A stretch of DNA of 43,529 nucleotides. It comes from an uncultured Myxococcales bacterium (GTDB lineage Bacteria > Myxococcota_A > UBA9042). A program made the position numbers and the translations under genes. This document shows positions 27,354 through 36,246 of the stretch, piece by piece; within the stretch, counting starts at the first letter, position 1; each line of letters opens with the position of its first letter. The notes under the pieces were generated by a model. That model ran no database searches. It saw only the letters and a list, made by a program, of their open reading frames with translations, and had not been told where the DNA came from. The stretch covers positions 1-43,529 of the forward strand of contig CAINLT010000038.1 of assembly GCA_903850505.1 (NCBI GenBank). Direction: 5' to 3'.

Positions 27354-29057
27354 ATGCGTCCCTGCAAGCTCGTACGCGTGAGCACTGGCAATAGCGAGCA
27401 GGAAATCCTGCTTGCTGACATCACGACCATCGGTCGTCAGCCGACCAATACGCTGCAAATCGTCGATCGCCTGGTGTCCAAGGAGCACGCCGTCATCCAG
27501 CGTCGGCCAGGCGGTTCCACGTACATGTTGTCCGACCTGGACAGCCGCAACGGCACGTACTGCAATGACCGGCTCGTGGAAAACACGCTGGCTCTGCGCC
27601 ACGGCGACGTCGTGCGCATTGGCAGCACGAGCTGGCGCTTCCTTGCACCCGACGATATTCCGCCGCCACCACCGACGCCACCGCCACCGCGCGCTTCTAC
27701 GGGACCGATGGGTGGCGGAGCCCTGCCGCCGCCGCCTCCAGGCCATCCCGCCCCCGTGGAAGACCTGCCGATGGAGGAGATGGGCGCCGCGAGCATCCAC
27801 GCCACGATGCGCGTCGACCTCGCCGCGGATTTCATGCGCGCAGACCTCGTGCTCGATGAGCGCGTGCTCCGCGCCGACTACGAGAAGCTGCGCCTCGCGT
27901 ACACGCTCTCGCGCGACCTGCACGCCGCGACGGATGTCGACACGCTGCTCGACATCTTGCTGAAGCGCATCTTTGAGTGGCTGCAGATCGACCGCGGCGT
28001 CGTGCTGCTCGTGGACGACAAGAAGGGCGGCGATCCGGCCGACCAACTCGTGCAAGCGGCGATGCGTATTCGCCCCGGCGCGCCAATTGACCCGGAAGAA
28101 AAGGAAGTCAAAGTTCCGCGGTCCATCATCAATCAGGTGCTGCTGAAGCGGGAGGCGGTGCTGTCCACGGATGCGCGTCTGGACGCGCGCTTTGGCAACG
28201 CGCAATCCGTGGTGCTGCAAGGCATCAAGTCGTCGATGACGGTGCCGCTGCTGACTCAGGACCGCACGCTGGGTATTTTGCACGTGGATTCCCTCATCAG
28301 TTCGGGCCTGTACACGGAAAAGGACCTGGCGGTGCTGGTCGCGGTGTCGCGCCAAGCGTCGATTTCCATCGACAACGTGCTGCTGCAACGCCGCGTGATG
28401 GAAGAGGCGGCGCTGCGGTCGTCGCTCTCGCGCATGCGGTCGCCGAACCTCGTGGACCGAATCGTCGCGGGCGATTTGGCGATTGAAAAAGGCGGCGCGA
28501 CCAAGCGCGTGACAGTCATGTTCGCGGACATTCGCGGGTTCACGGCGCTGACGGAGCGGCTCGCGCCGGCTGACATGGTCGCGCTGATGAACGAGTACTT
28601 CGAGCGCGTGTCCAATATCGTTTTTTCCCACGACGGCACGCTGGACAAGTACATCGGCGACGCGGTGATGGCGCTCTGGGGCGCCCCGCTGGGCACGGAA
28701 GACGATGAGCTGCTCGCGGTCAAGGCGGCGTATGAAATGCAGCTGGCGGTGCGCGAGTTCAACCGCGAACGCGTCGCTGCGGGTCATGAACCGATTGGTG
28801 TAGGCATCGGCATCGCGACGGCGCAAGTCATCGCGGGCTATGTCGGTTCGTCGCGCACGATGAGCTACACGGTGTTCGGTCGCGGCGTGAACCTGGCGGC
28901 GCGGCTGTGCTCGGCGGCCAAAGCGGGCGAAGTGGTGATGGCACCGTCGACGTACGAAACGGTGCAGAACCTTGTCGTTGCCGACGAGATGGACGAAATG
29001 CGGCTGAAGGGCATGGCTGATCCCGTCCGTCCGTGGCGTTTGCGGCGGATGAAGTAA
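27354..29057 (+). CDS. FHA-GAF class III adenylate/guanylate cyclase
   Basis: 567 residues, soluble. An FHA phosphothreonine-binding domain (1-97; G27R28, S42, N66-G67-T68), a Pro-rich linker (102-134), a GAF domain (about 183-345) and a class III cyclase domain (about 385-560). Catalytic residues are present: metal Asp D392 (FADIRGFT) and D436 (DKYIGDAVMALWG), transition-state N513 and R517 (GRGVNLAAR). K432 and T506 at the base-selecting positions fit ATP, so cAMP is the likely product. The FHA domain implies control by Ser/Thr kinases, and GAF by a small ligand. The ATG at 27354 has only a weak ribosome site. Confidence 0.93.
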   Translation: MRPCKLVRVSTGNSEQEILLADITTIGRQPTNTLQIVDRLVSKEHAVIQRRPGGSTYMLSDLDSRNGTYCNDRLVENTLALRHGDVVRIGSTSWRFLAPDDIPPPPPTPPPPRASTGPMGGGALPPPPPGHPAPVEDLPMEEMGAASIHATMRVDLAADFMRADLVLDERVLRADYEKLRLAYTLSRDLHAATDVDTLLDILLKRIFEWLQIDRGVVLLVDDKKGGDPADQLVQAAMRIRPGAPIDPEEKEVKVPRSIINQVLLKREAVLSTDARLDARFGNAQSVVLQGIKSSMTVPLLTQDRTLGILHVDSLISSGLYTEKDLAVLVAVSRQASISIDNVLLQRRVMEEAALRSSLSRMRSPNLVDRIVAGDLAIEKGGATKRVTVMFADIRGFTALTERLAPADMVALMNEYFERVSNIVFSHDGTLDKYIGDAVMALWGAPLGTEDDELLAVKAAYEMQLAVREFNRERVAAGHEPIGVGIGIATAQVIAGYVGSSRTMSYTVFGRGVNLAARLCSAAKAGEVVMAPSTYETVQNLVVADEMDEMRLKGMADPVRPWRLRRMK

Positions 29058-29359
29058 CCCACGTCCAACTGCCACCTCACGCTCCCACAGGCGATCGCGC
29101 CGCTGACGGCGTGACACTGGCTTGGATTGCCGCCATTGGCGCGTCGACTGGATCCCTCACGGACGTCCGATCGGGACAGGGTGCGCGCTGACTGTCGCAC
29201 CGTGTCCCGCATTGCAACATCTTGTTGTGATTGAATTTGACGGGTTGCGCGGCGATTTTCACGTCGTCATGCTGCGGGAACTGGACGTTTGGGGAAGGTG
29301 GATTGGCGTTTCACGCTGGGGGCGCGGCAGGGCATTTTTGCCATACGCGCGGCCGACGG
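29058..29359. other. 302-base convergent intergenic region
   Basis: Between the cyclase (+) and the FGE-like lipoprotein (-). No credible gene. It holds the long stem-loop listed separately, and a second small hairpin, CAACA (29215-29219) / TGTTG (29223-29227). Together they fit a two-sided transcription stop. Confidence 0.5.
29172..29209. terminator. long imperfect stem-loop, probable bidirectional terminator
   Basis: CGGGACAGGGTGCG (29172-29185) pairs with CGCACCGTGTCCCG (29196-29209): 13 of 14 pairs around a 10-base loop, with a single G-G mismatch. It lacks a T run but sits between converging transcripts. Confidence 0.5.
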
Positions 29360-31195
29360 CTACTCGGGCGCAACCTTCACGCATCTGAAACCCACGCCTG
29401 GACGCGCCGCGCCATCCGCAAGGATCCGCCGCGCAGTCGCGCGCAGCCACGCGGGGCCATCGGCAAAACTCCCGCCGCGCACGACAAATGGCGGTCCCGC
29501 GGGGCTTCCGGGCTCAGGCCGCGTCCATTCTCCGACGTTTCCGGCCAAATCGTGGACCCCTTCTGGCGTGTCACCCAGCGGGAACTGCGCCACAAGCCCC
29601 GGCATTTGCATGCCGCAGCCACATTGCGCCGCCTCCGTGCATTTCTTCACCAGGTCCAGCACGTCGCCGCTTGGGGTAAACCGCGCGTGGTCGCAATCCG
29701 GCGGCGCGTTGCCCCATGGATATGCGCGCTCCTGCCCCGCACACGTCGCATCGTCGCTTGGACACGATCCGCGCGCCGCCCGTTCCCACTGCGCCTCGGT
29801 CGGCAGGTCCCAGCCCGCGCCGAGCCACTTCTGGCAATACCCTTGCGCGTCGGCCCACGACACGTAGTTCAGCGGACGCTTCGCCAGCACCGGCCACGTG
29901 TGTGCGGTCGGCTGTTCGTCCGGGTAGAACGGGCAAACGGACGCCAATGCGCACGCGCGCCACTCCTGCACCATCACTTCAGATTGCTGGATCCAGAACC
30001 GTCCCAGCGCGACTTTGTGCGCGGGCAGCGCGTCGCCCTCGCACGCGGGATCCGTCGCGGGATCGCAACCCATCCAGAAGGTGGCGGGCGTGACCTCGAC
30101 GGGCAACGCGCAGTCCATGGGGCAGAGCGCCGCGGTCTCGTCCAGGCCGCACGTGCCGTTGCCGCAGGAGGACCGGACGCAGCGGACGTGGGCGCCGAGG
30201 TCGTTGTCGGCGATGGTGATGCTGCCGGTGTTGAAGTCGATGACCCAATGCGTGTAGACCGGGTCGGTCGGAAAGTTGCCCGCTTGCACCAGCGCGCCGC
30301 CGACGAGTCCAGCGGACGGATCTGCCGCGAAGTACGAGTGGCCGCGGTCAATCAGGCTGGACAGTTCGCGGATGTTGCTCAAGTGCCAGCCGCCGTCGCC
30401 GTCGCTGTTCAAGTGCTGGCACCACCCGAACGCCTTGAGCGGCGTATAATCGTCGACCGCGTCGCCGAGGATCCATTCAAGCCGCGTCAGCCGATCGACG
30501 ACCGCGTTGGCGGTCTCCTGGACAAAACGCGGCGAAGGGGGCGGCACCGGCGGCGCATCGCTGCGGACGCAGCGCACCCGGTGGGCGTTGCTGCGCGGTT
30601 CTGGCTGCGTCAGGCCGTTGTCGAAGCTGATCGGCCACGCCGCGCCGCCGACCTTCGCAGGCACGAAGAACGCGCTCGTCGTTGCGCTCCAGAAGACGTC
30701 GCCAGGCGTGGCGTCAAGCGGCGGATCGATGGACGGATTGCTGACCTCAAAATCGACGATCGACTGCAGTTCCGTAAACGTCGGCATCCGCCAATCGGCA
30801 AATCCGCCGAGCGTGAGCTTGTCGCAGTGCGTCTGCGCGGCCTGCCACGTCAACGGTTCGGGCGCCGCGTGTTCTTGCCAGGTCAGCTGCGTCGCCAGGT
30901 CTCCGACCGTGCCATCGCCGCGATCCGCCAACTGCTGCGGCTTGAGCGGCAAAATGCCCCACACCGGCGAGTCCGGGGCACAGGTCTTGCGGGGCACGCC
31001 GTCCACATCGACCTGCAGCGTTTGCCAGCCCTGGTCCGGGCAGACCACCGGCGTCGGCGCATCGGGCACATCGGCGACAAGCACGTCCGCCGGCGTAGTC
31101 TCCGCGTCAGCCGCGCGGCCAAAATCGTCCGGCTGGGGCAGCGTCCGGCAGGCGAGCGCCGCGCCCAGCAAAGCGAGCAGGAGCTTGCGGCTCAT
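29360..31195 (-). CDS. lipoprotein with two DUF1566 domains and a C-terminal FGE-like domain
   Basis: 611 residues from ATG 31195, which overlaps the upstream gene's stop by 4 bp. The signal ends in LLGAALAC (C16). Two DUF1566 (Lcl) repeats follow (about 75-205 and 215-335; WQAAQTHCDKLTLGGFADWRMPT, then WCQHLNSDGDGGWHLSNIREL). A Cys-rich motif CGNGTCGLDETAALCPMDC links to an FGE/SUMF1-like domain (about 365-611; LPTEAQWERAARG, YPWGN, DLAGNVGEWT, VVRGGSF, GFRC). The Cys pair that true formylglycine-generating enzymes need is absent in VVRGGSFADGPAWLRATAR, so this is likely a binding rather than a catalytic domain. All three folds are C-type-lectin-like. It is the last gene of the kinase cluster. 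Confidence 0.88.
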   Translation of the reverse strand: MSRKLLLALLGAALACRTLPQPDDFGRAADAETTPADVLVADVPDAPTPVVCPDQGWQTLQVDVDGVPRKTCAPDSPVWGILPLKPQQLADRGDGTVGDLATQLTWQEHAAPEPLTWQAAQTHCDKLTLGGFADWRMPTFTELQSIVDFEVSNPSIDPPLDATPGDVFWSATTSAFFVPAKVGGAAWPISFDNGLTQPEPRSNAHRVRCVRSDAPPVPPPSPRFVQETANAVVDRLTRLEWILGDAVDDYTPLKAFGWCQHLNSDGDGGWHLSNIRELSSLIDRGHSYFAADPSAGLVGGALVQAGNFPTDPVYTHWVIDFNTGSITIADNDLGAHVRCVRSSCGNGTCGLDETAALCPMDCALPVEVTPATFWMGCDPATDPACEGDALPAHKVALGRFWIQQSEVMVQEWRACALASVCPFYPDEQPTAHTWPVLAKRPLNYVSWADAQGYCQKWLGAGWDLPTEAQWERAARGSCPSDDATCAGQERAYPWGNAPPDCDHARFTPSGDVLDLVKKCTEAAQCGCGMQMPGLVAQFPLGDTPEGVHDLAGNVGEWTRPEPGSPAGPPFVVRGGSFADGPAWLRATARRILADGAARPGVGFRCVKVAPE

Positions 31196-32328
31196 CGGAT
31201 GCACCGTACGCCTTGCAAGGTGGCGGAATTGCCCATCGCGCCGGCGGGTGTGTTGTCCTGGAAGGACGCCATCCACGGCGTATTCGGCAGCCCTTGCAGG
31301 AAGGTGCCAGTCCACTCGTATGTCTGCGTCGGCGCGAAGCCGTCGGGCAAATTCGCGCCGAGGCGATCCTCCACAAGCGCGTCCATCTCGCGGACGGTCG
31401 GCAGCCGCCAGCCAGCCCCCGCGGACTGGGCGGCATTTTGGAGACACGCGGCGTTGGCCTTGGACCAGTTCTTCGGCGCGATCGCCGGTGTCGCCTGCCA
31501 CGTGCGGCCCAGCGCGCGGTCCAGCAGCGTTGCGCCATCGGGACTCGCGATGAAACGGGGCACCGTTTGGGTCCCCGAAGTGCCGCCGCGCACGCAGCGC
31601 ACGGCCCGCGGTGCCGCCATTGGATCCTGTCCGCCGTCGCCGCGTCCCCAATCGAGCGTGATGACGTCGCTTGGCGAGTCCGGCGAGGCGATCGCGGTGA
31701 GGTATCTCATCCGCTGCGGATCCCAATCGAGATGCGCGGCCGAGTTGGCCGGTTGCTGCTTGGTGTAATCGAGCAGCGAGCGAATTTCCGCCCGGGTCGG
31801 CAAGCGCCAGTCGGCAAAGCCGCCCCAAATCTGGCTGGGGCACGCCTCCATGGCGGTGGCGAAATTCACGTCAAACAGCGACTTCTGCGACCACATCAGG
31901 CCAGTGCGCGTGTCGGTAACGGTCTCATCGTCCCAAGTGAAATCGCTGGCGCTGCGGCTGACGTCGAGCGGCAACCATGTGGGAAAGTTCGCCACGCAGA
32001 CGTCCCCGCCTGCGCCGGGCGTGCGGTGCACACACGCGTAGCCCGCGTTGCAGCCGTCCGCGAAGCCCGGATGCGTGCAGGCGCCGGCCAAGTGCGGGAA
32101 CAGGCCGGAGCAGTCGCCGGGGCAAGTTGCGACGGTCTCGTCGTCGTCGCAAGTGTGGTTGCCGCAGAGGCTGGGTGCCACGTCCACGCTGTCCGCCACG
32201 TCCGGCGCGATGTCCGCCACATCGGCGGCAGTCGCTGTGTCGTCGGGCCAGCCAAAACGGTCGCGCGCTGGCAGGTCGCGGCACGCGATCGCCATCAACA
32301 GCAACACGTTTGCCGCCAGTTGCTTCAT
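31192..32328 (-). CDS. lipoprotein with two DUF1566 domains
   Basis: 378 residues from ATG 32328, overlapping the upstream regulator's stop by 4 bp. The signal ends in LLLMAIAC (C16). A Thr/Ala/Asp linker and CGNHTCDDDETVATCPGDC (the same motif type as in the next gene) lead to two DUF1566 units (about 115-240 and 245-378; FADWRLPTRAEIRSLL, AGWRLPTVREMDAL). The N-terminus (ACRDLPARDRFG) resembles the neighbour's (ACRTLPQPDDFG), so the two lipoproteins are paralogues, one lacking the FGE-like end. It is probably exposed on the outer membrane. Ligand unknown. Confidence 0.85.
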   Translation of the reverse strand: MKQLAANVLLLMAIACRDLPARDRFGWPDDTATAADVADIAPDVADSVDVAPSLCGNHTCDDDETVATCPGDCSGLFPHLAGACTHPGFADGCNAGYACVHRTPGAGGDVCVANFPTWLPLDVSRSASDFTWDDETVTDTRTGLMWSQKSLFDVNFATAMEACPSQIWGGFADWRLPTRAEIRSLLDYTKQQPANSAAHLDWDPQRMRYLTAIASPDSPSDVITLDWGRGDGGQDPMAAPRAVRCVRGGTSGTQTVPRFIASPDGATLLDRALGRTWQATPAIAPKNWSKANAACLQNAAQSAGAGWRLPTVREMDALVEDRLGANLPDGFAPTQTYEWTGTFLQGLPNTPWMASFQDNTPAGAMGNSATLQGVRCIR

Positions 32329-33665
32329 GGCCCTCGCCGGAATTGCGCCACTTCCGCATCCGTCACGCCCGCCTGCTCCAGCCACCGGTAAATCTGTCGG
32401 CGGTCGCGGCTATAGTGCGCGGCGACCTTGGCGATGTTGCCATAGTGACGCTGCAGCAAACGCCGCAAAACGGTGGCATCCGGCGTGAGCGCCAGCGGCC
32501 CAACCGGATGCCCCGTGCGCCCCGTCGGTCCCGTCGCCTGCAGGAGCCAGCCGGGCAGGTCGTCGCGCGCCAGCGGTCGCGGACCCGCCTTCGGGGCCAG
32601 CGCCTGCAGGACAGTCGCCAGCTCGCGCAGGTTTTCCGGCCAGCCATAGTGGAGCAGCGCTTCCAGTGCGTCCGGTGACAGGACTTGCGCCCAACGCTGG
32701 CTATTGTCCGCCGATAGTGGCGCCACGACGTCGGCGCACTCCAGAAAGTCGCTCCGCCGTTCGGCCAGCGCCGGCACGGTCACGACATGGCTTCGCAGGC
32801 GCGCCAGCAGATCGCGCCGGAATTTGCCTTGTCCCGCCAGCGCTTCCAGATCCGCGTTGGTCGTTGCGACGATGCGCGTGCGCGAGGCAACTTCCTGCGG
32901 CGCGCCAACAGGCCGATAGCACCCCGACTCCAGGAAGCGCAGCAGCTTGGCCTGGAGCGTGAGCGGCAGTTCGGCGATCTCGTCCAGCACGAGCGTCCCC
33001 TCGGCCGCCTCGTCCAGCAGGCCTTTGCTGCCGGTCGTGCCGATTGCGCCGAAGAACTCGGCCTCAAACGCGCTCTCGGACAACGTCGGCGCACCGACGA
33101 AGACCAGCGGCCCCTCACGGCCAGACCGCGCGTGCAGTTCCCGGACCACGAACTCCTTGCCCGCGCCTGTCGGTCCCAAGAGCAGCACAGGCGCGATGCC
33201 GTTGGCCGCTTGCTGGATGTCTGCGCGCAACTGCCGCGCCCTGCCGGAGCGCCCCGGAATGCACTGCGTCGGATGCGCGTATTCCATCGCGGTGGCCAGA
33301 TCGCCTTCAACAATCGCGAGCGAGGAGCCAAATCGGATGATGCCATCGTGGCCCAGCGTCACGTTCGCAACCCGCTGCGCGCCGCGCCACGTGCCGTTCT
33401 TGCTGCCCAGATCGCGCAGGTCGAGCACATCCGCCCGCGGTCCCGGACGGAGTTCCAGATGGCGGCGGGACAGCAGCGGATCGCCGATGTCATGCGCTTC
33501 CACCATCTCCGTCGCGCGCCCCAGCACGACGCCGCGCGGGCCAATCGGCACGATGCGGCCTTGCCAGTGGCGGTCCGGGCTGCTCAGCACGTGGAGCTGC
33601 CAGCGAATCTCAGGCGGCTTGGCCGCCCACAAGGTTTCCGCCGCGGTCGGCGTCGTCGATTCCAT
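32325..33665 (-). CDS. FHA-AAA+-Fis regulator (sigma54-activator-like, GAFTGA loop missing)
   Basis: 446 residues from ATG 33665, with GAGAGGA at 33672-33678. An FHA domain (about 35-118; G49R50, S67RRH, SKNGTW) precedes an AAA+ domain (about 130-370) with Walker A GPTGAGKE (164-171) and Walker B TLVLDEIAELP (224-234). A C-terminal Fis-type helix-turn-helix (about 405-437; LLQRHYGNIAKVAAHYSRDRRQIYRWL) should bind DNA. Where sigma54 activators have the GAFTGA loop, this protein reads EFFGAIGTTGSKGLLDEAAEG with a deletion of several residues, so direct action on sigma54 is doubtful. The FHA domain could read phosphothreonine made by the kinase two genes upstream. Starts 11 bases after the TPR gene's stop. 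Confidence 0.9.
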   Translation of the reverse strand: MESTTPTAAETLWAAKPPEIRWQLHVLSSPDRHWQGRIVPIGPRGVVLGRATEMVEAHDIGDPLLSRRHLELRPGPRADVLDLRDLGSKNGTWRGAQRVANVTLGHDGIIRFGSSLAIVEGDLATAMEYAHPTQCIPGRSGRARQLRADIQQAANGIAPVLLLGPTGAGKEFVVRELHARSGREGPLVFVGAPTLSESAFEAEFFGAIGTTGSKGLLDEAAEGTLVLDEIAELPLTLQAKLLRFLESGCYRPVGAPQEVASRTRIVATTNADLEALAGQGKFRRDLLARLRSHVVTVPALAERRSDFLECADVVAPLSADNSQRWAQVLSPDALEALLHYGWPENLRELATVLQALAPKAGPRPLARDDLPGWLLQATGPTGRTGHPVGPLALTPDATVLRRLLQRHYGNIAKVAAHYSRDRRQIYRWLEQAGVTDAEVAQFRRGP

Positions 33666-33676
33666 GGCCATTCCTC

Positions 33677-34591
33677 TCAGAACCGGTGCGTGAGCATGAC
33701 GTTGCCCGGGCCGGCGGTGACGGTCGTGGGCGCGCGCGTTTCGCGCACCAGCAGCCAAATTCCCGTGATTTCAGTTGCCAGAAACGCAATCCCCAGGACG
33801 CTCGCGCCGGTCAAACGGTGGTTGATGGAGAGTTGCCGGTCCAGCGCTTCCTGATAGCTGACGCGGCTCAAGTCGTAACGGCCATCGGGCAGGTGCAGCG
33901 TATCGAGCTGGCGCTGATCGGTCGTCGCGTTCACAGTCAGCCAGATCCCGGTCGCGGCGGCGGCGGCACCTGTGGCCACGAGTATCCAACCGGCAACACG
34001 GAGCCCAGTCGTGTCGTCTGGGGGAGCGACTGCCTGCGCAGCTTGCGGCGGTTCGACTGCGGCAAGCGGCGCCGCGATTACAGTGGCGGTTGCCGGCGCG
34101 GGCAGAGCGATGGGCGGAGGCGCCTCCACCGCCGCGGGCGTGACCGCAATCATCGGCGGCGCGACGGGAGCCGTAGCCGCGGCTGGGACGAGCGCCAACG
34201 CCGCGCGCAGCTCCAACAGGGCTGTCTCCGCTTTCTGGCGCAGCGGATGGTGGATAGGCGCACGCGCGACGACCTCCTCGTACGCAGCGATCGCCTCGCG
34301 CAGTCGTCCGTCCGAGCGCTCCGACTTGCCCACGCCGATCATGAACGCAAACTCATCGGGTTCCACCTGCGCGGCGCGGCGGTAAAGCTCCGCCGCAGTG
34401 CGATATTCCTGCCGCAGGTAGAATTCCAGCGCGCGCTGGCCAATCGCCATTGCTTCGTTGTGACGTTTGTCGGCCTTGATGGGCGGCCGCGCGGTCGCAA
34501 AGTGGGGTGCTGCCACACCGCAGGCCAGCGCGAGCCACAGCAGCAGGCGCGCGGCAAACTTCTGCGGCGGTGGGCGATGCGTCAGCGGCAC
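33677..34591 (-). CDS. exported TPR membrane protein
   Basis: 304 residues from GTG 34591, three bases after the kinase stop. An N-terminal signal (about 14-34, WLALACGVAAPHFATA), two or three TPR units (about 45-125; YLRQEYRTAAELYRRAAQVEPDEF and RLREAIAAYEEVVARAP), a Pro/Ala/Val-rich linker (about 135-195), and two membrane spans (about 200-218 and 265-282). TPR proteins with this layout often sit beside myxobacterial Ser/Thr kinases. Here it probably links the kinase and envelope. No strong ribosome site precedes the GTG, which suggests translational coupling to the kinase. Confidence 0.78.
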   Translation of the reverse strand: MPLTHRPPPQKFAARLLLWLALACGVAAPHFATARPPIKADKRHNEAMAIGQRALEFYLRQEYRTAAELYRRAAQVEPDEFAFMIGVGKSERSDGRLREAIAAYEEVVARAPIHHPLRQKAETALLELRAALALVPAAATAPVAPPMIAVTPAAVEAPPPIALPAPATATVIAAPLAAVEPPQAAQAVAPPDDTTGLRVAGWILVATGAAAAATGIWLTVNATTDQRQLDTLHLPDGRYDLSRVSYQEALDRQLSINHRLTGASVLGIAFLATEITGIWLLVRETRAPTTVTAGPGNVMLTHRF

Positions 34592-34594
34592 GGC

Positions 34595-35980
34595 TCAATC
34601 CGGTGGCAAGACGGTGGCGGCGTCTCGGCGTTGCGGGCGTGGGTGGAAACGGGAACGGGTGACGTGCGCGCCCGAATGCCCGGGCGGCACCGCCGATGCC
34701 ACGACCGGGGCCTCCACCGGCAGCGGCGGCGCTTCGAGCGTGGCAACTTGCGGCGCCGGCGGTGGGGCAAGAACGGCTGGCGGTGGCGTTGGAACTTGCA
34801 GCGGGGCTGGAACGGCTGCGACCTGCCTCGGAGGCATCTTTGCATCCGGCTCCGGCGTGCGGCGCGCCGCGAACGCGCCTGTCGCTGCGAGAATCAACGC
34901 GGTAGCCGCCATCGCCCAGTGCCTCGTTGTCCCGCGTTTTGGGGGCGCGCTCGGCGCCTCCACGTACTCCGCGTAGTCCGCCGTCGTCGATTCCGCGCGG
35001 CGTGCGAGCCTCGCGCCCGAACCTGACTCCAGCGCAAGGCGCATCGCGCGGGCGTCCGCGAAGCGATCAGCTGGCGACTTGGCGAGCGCGCGCAGGACAA
35101 TCTCAGAAAAAGCCACGGAAACGGGCGTTCTCGCCACTGTCAGCAGATCGCGCGGCGGCGCGTGGACGTGATTGTACATGAGCGTCAAGGGGTTGGGGTC
35201 GTCAAACGGCAGTTCGCCCGCCACGCAGCGATAGAGCAGCACGCCCAACGAATACAAGTCGCTCCGGCCATCCAGCGCGCTGCCCATGCACTGTTCGGGA
35301 CTCATGAAGCTCGGCGTTCCCATCACTTTGCCGGTCGCCGTCACGCGGTCGAGCATCGTCGCCGGGTCATCATCGCCCACGGACATGTCGCGCACGTGCG
35401 CGATCCCAAAATCGACGACGCGCACCACCGTCCCGGTCGCCTCCTGGCTCACCATCACGTTGCTCGGCTTGAGATCGCGGTGCACCAGCCCTTGCGCGTG
35501 CGCCTCCTCCAGGCTGAGCAGGACCTGAATACCGACGACCGTCGCCTCGGCCTCAGTCAGCGCCGAGCCCGCGTCCGTCCGATCGCGCAGCCATTGATTG
35601 AGCGAGATACCGCGCAGCAGCTCCATCGCCAGATACAGCGAACCATCCGCCGTTGGCCCGCGCCCCAGCACCCGGACCGTGTGCGGGCTGCGCAGTCGCG
35701 CCAGAATATCCGCCTCGCGGTGGAAGCGGCGGACGTCGTCCAGTCGGTCCGTCGGCGAGAGCATCTTCAGCGCCCGCAACTCGCCGTTCTCAAGGTCCAG
35801 CGCGGCAAAGACGGCGCCGTAGCCCCCGCGCCCCAGCAGCGTCTCGAGTCGGTAGCGGTGATCGATGATCGCGCCGGTTGTCCAAGGCAGCGGCTGCGAC
35901 CGGAGCTGGACCGTCGCGCTCGCATCCTGCGGACATACGGCAAGCGACGTTGTCTCGCCGCATTGCGGGCATGTCCGCAT
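34595..35980 (-). CDS. zinc-ribbon Ser/Thr protein kinase with one membrane span
   Basis: 461 residues from ATG 35980; the frame is open to 36199 and a GTG at 36001 is possible, but the zinc ribbon (CPQCG, then VCPQD, 4-19) makes a natural N-terminus. The Hanks-type kinase domain spans about 43-310: GRGGYGAVF (50-58), K72, E89, HRDLKPSN (167-174), DFG (190-192), SPEQ. All catalytic residues are kept, so it should be active. One span lies near 383-400, followed by a Pro/Val-rich tail that would face the periplasm. It heads the five-gene cluster. The 266 bases upstream of the chosen start hold no other gene and should contain the operon promoter. Confidence 0.92.
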   Translation of the reverse strand: MRTCPQCGETTSLAVCPQDASATVQLRSQPLPWTTGAIIDHRYRLETLLGRGGYGAVFAALDLENGELRALKMLSPTDRLDDVRRFHREADILARLRSPHTVRVLGRGPTADGSLYLAMELLRGISLNQWLRDRTDAGSALTEAEATVVGIQVLLSLEEAHAQGLVHRDLKPSNVMVSQEATGTVVRVVDFGIAHVRDMSVGDDDPATMLDRVTATGKVMGTPSFMSPEQCMGSALDGRSDLYSLGVLLYRCVAGELPFDDPNPLTLMYNHVHAPPRDLLTVARTPVSVAFSEIVLRALAKSPADRFADARAMRLALESGSGARLARRAESTTADYAEYVEAPSAPPKRGTTRHWAMAATALILAATGAFAARRTPEPDAKMPPRQVAAVPAPLQVPTPPPAVLAPPPAPQVATLEAPPLPVEAPVVASAVPPGHSGAHVTRSRFHPRPQRRDAATVLPPD

Positions 35981-36246
35981 CACATTGGGGCTGTCGTTGT
36001 CCACTTGTATGGTTTCCCACTGATCCGGGCAAACTCTGCCACGTCTCGCGCACACCGGCAATTGTGAAAACACTGACTTTGGCGCGCGAACTGGCGGGAT
36101 CGCAGCCACGCCCGGGCGCGACAAGCAGCGCGCCCCTTCACGCAGCGGATTGAGACACGCTGTCCCGCTCCCGGATCGACGTGTCCTGCAGTGTGACATT
36201 TGTGCGGTCTCGACGAACCGCGCCGGATCCCGCCGACGTCACGCAC

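Noticed and set aside
29122..29388. Small gene in the 29058-29359 spacer
   Set aside because: The frame has no ribosome site, crosses the long stem-loop and shows no protein-like composition.
29360..31195. Active formylglycine-generating enzyme
   Set aside because: The Cys pair of the active site is absent in the VVRGGSF...GFRC region, and no sulfatase gene is near.
29360..32328. Diversity-generating retroelement target, because DUF1566/FGE-like C-type-lectin domains are used as variable proteins
   Set aside because: No reverse transcriptase, no template repeat and no AAC-rich variable region at the C-terminus of either lipoprotein.
36200..36246. Extended kinase N-terminus back to 36199
   Set aside because: The extra 73 residues are low-complexity and lack a ribosome site, and the zinc ribbon starts at ATG 35980.
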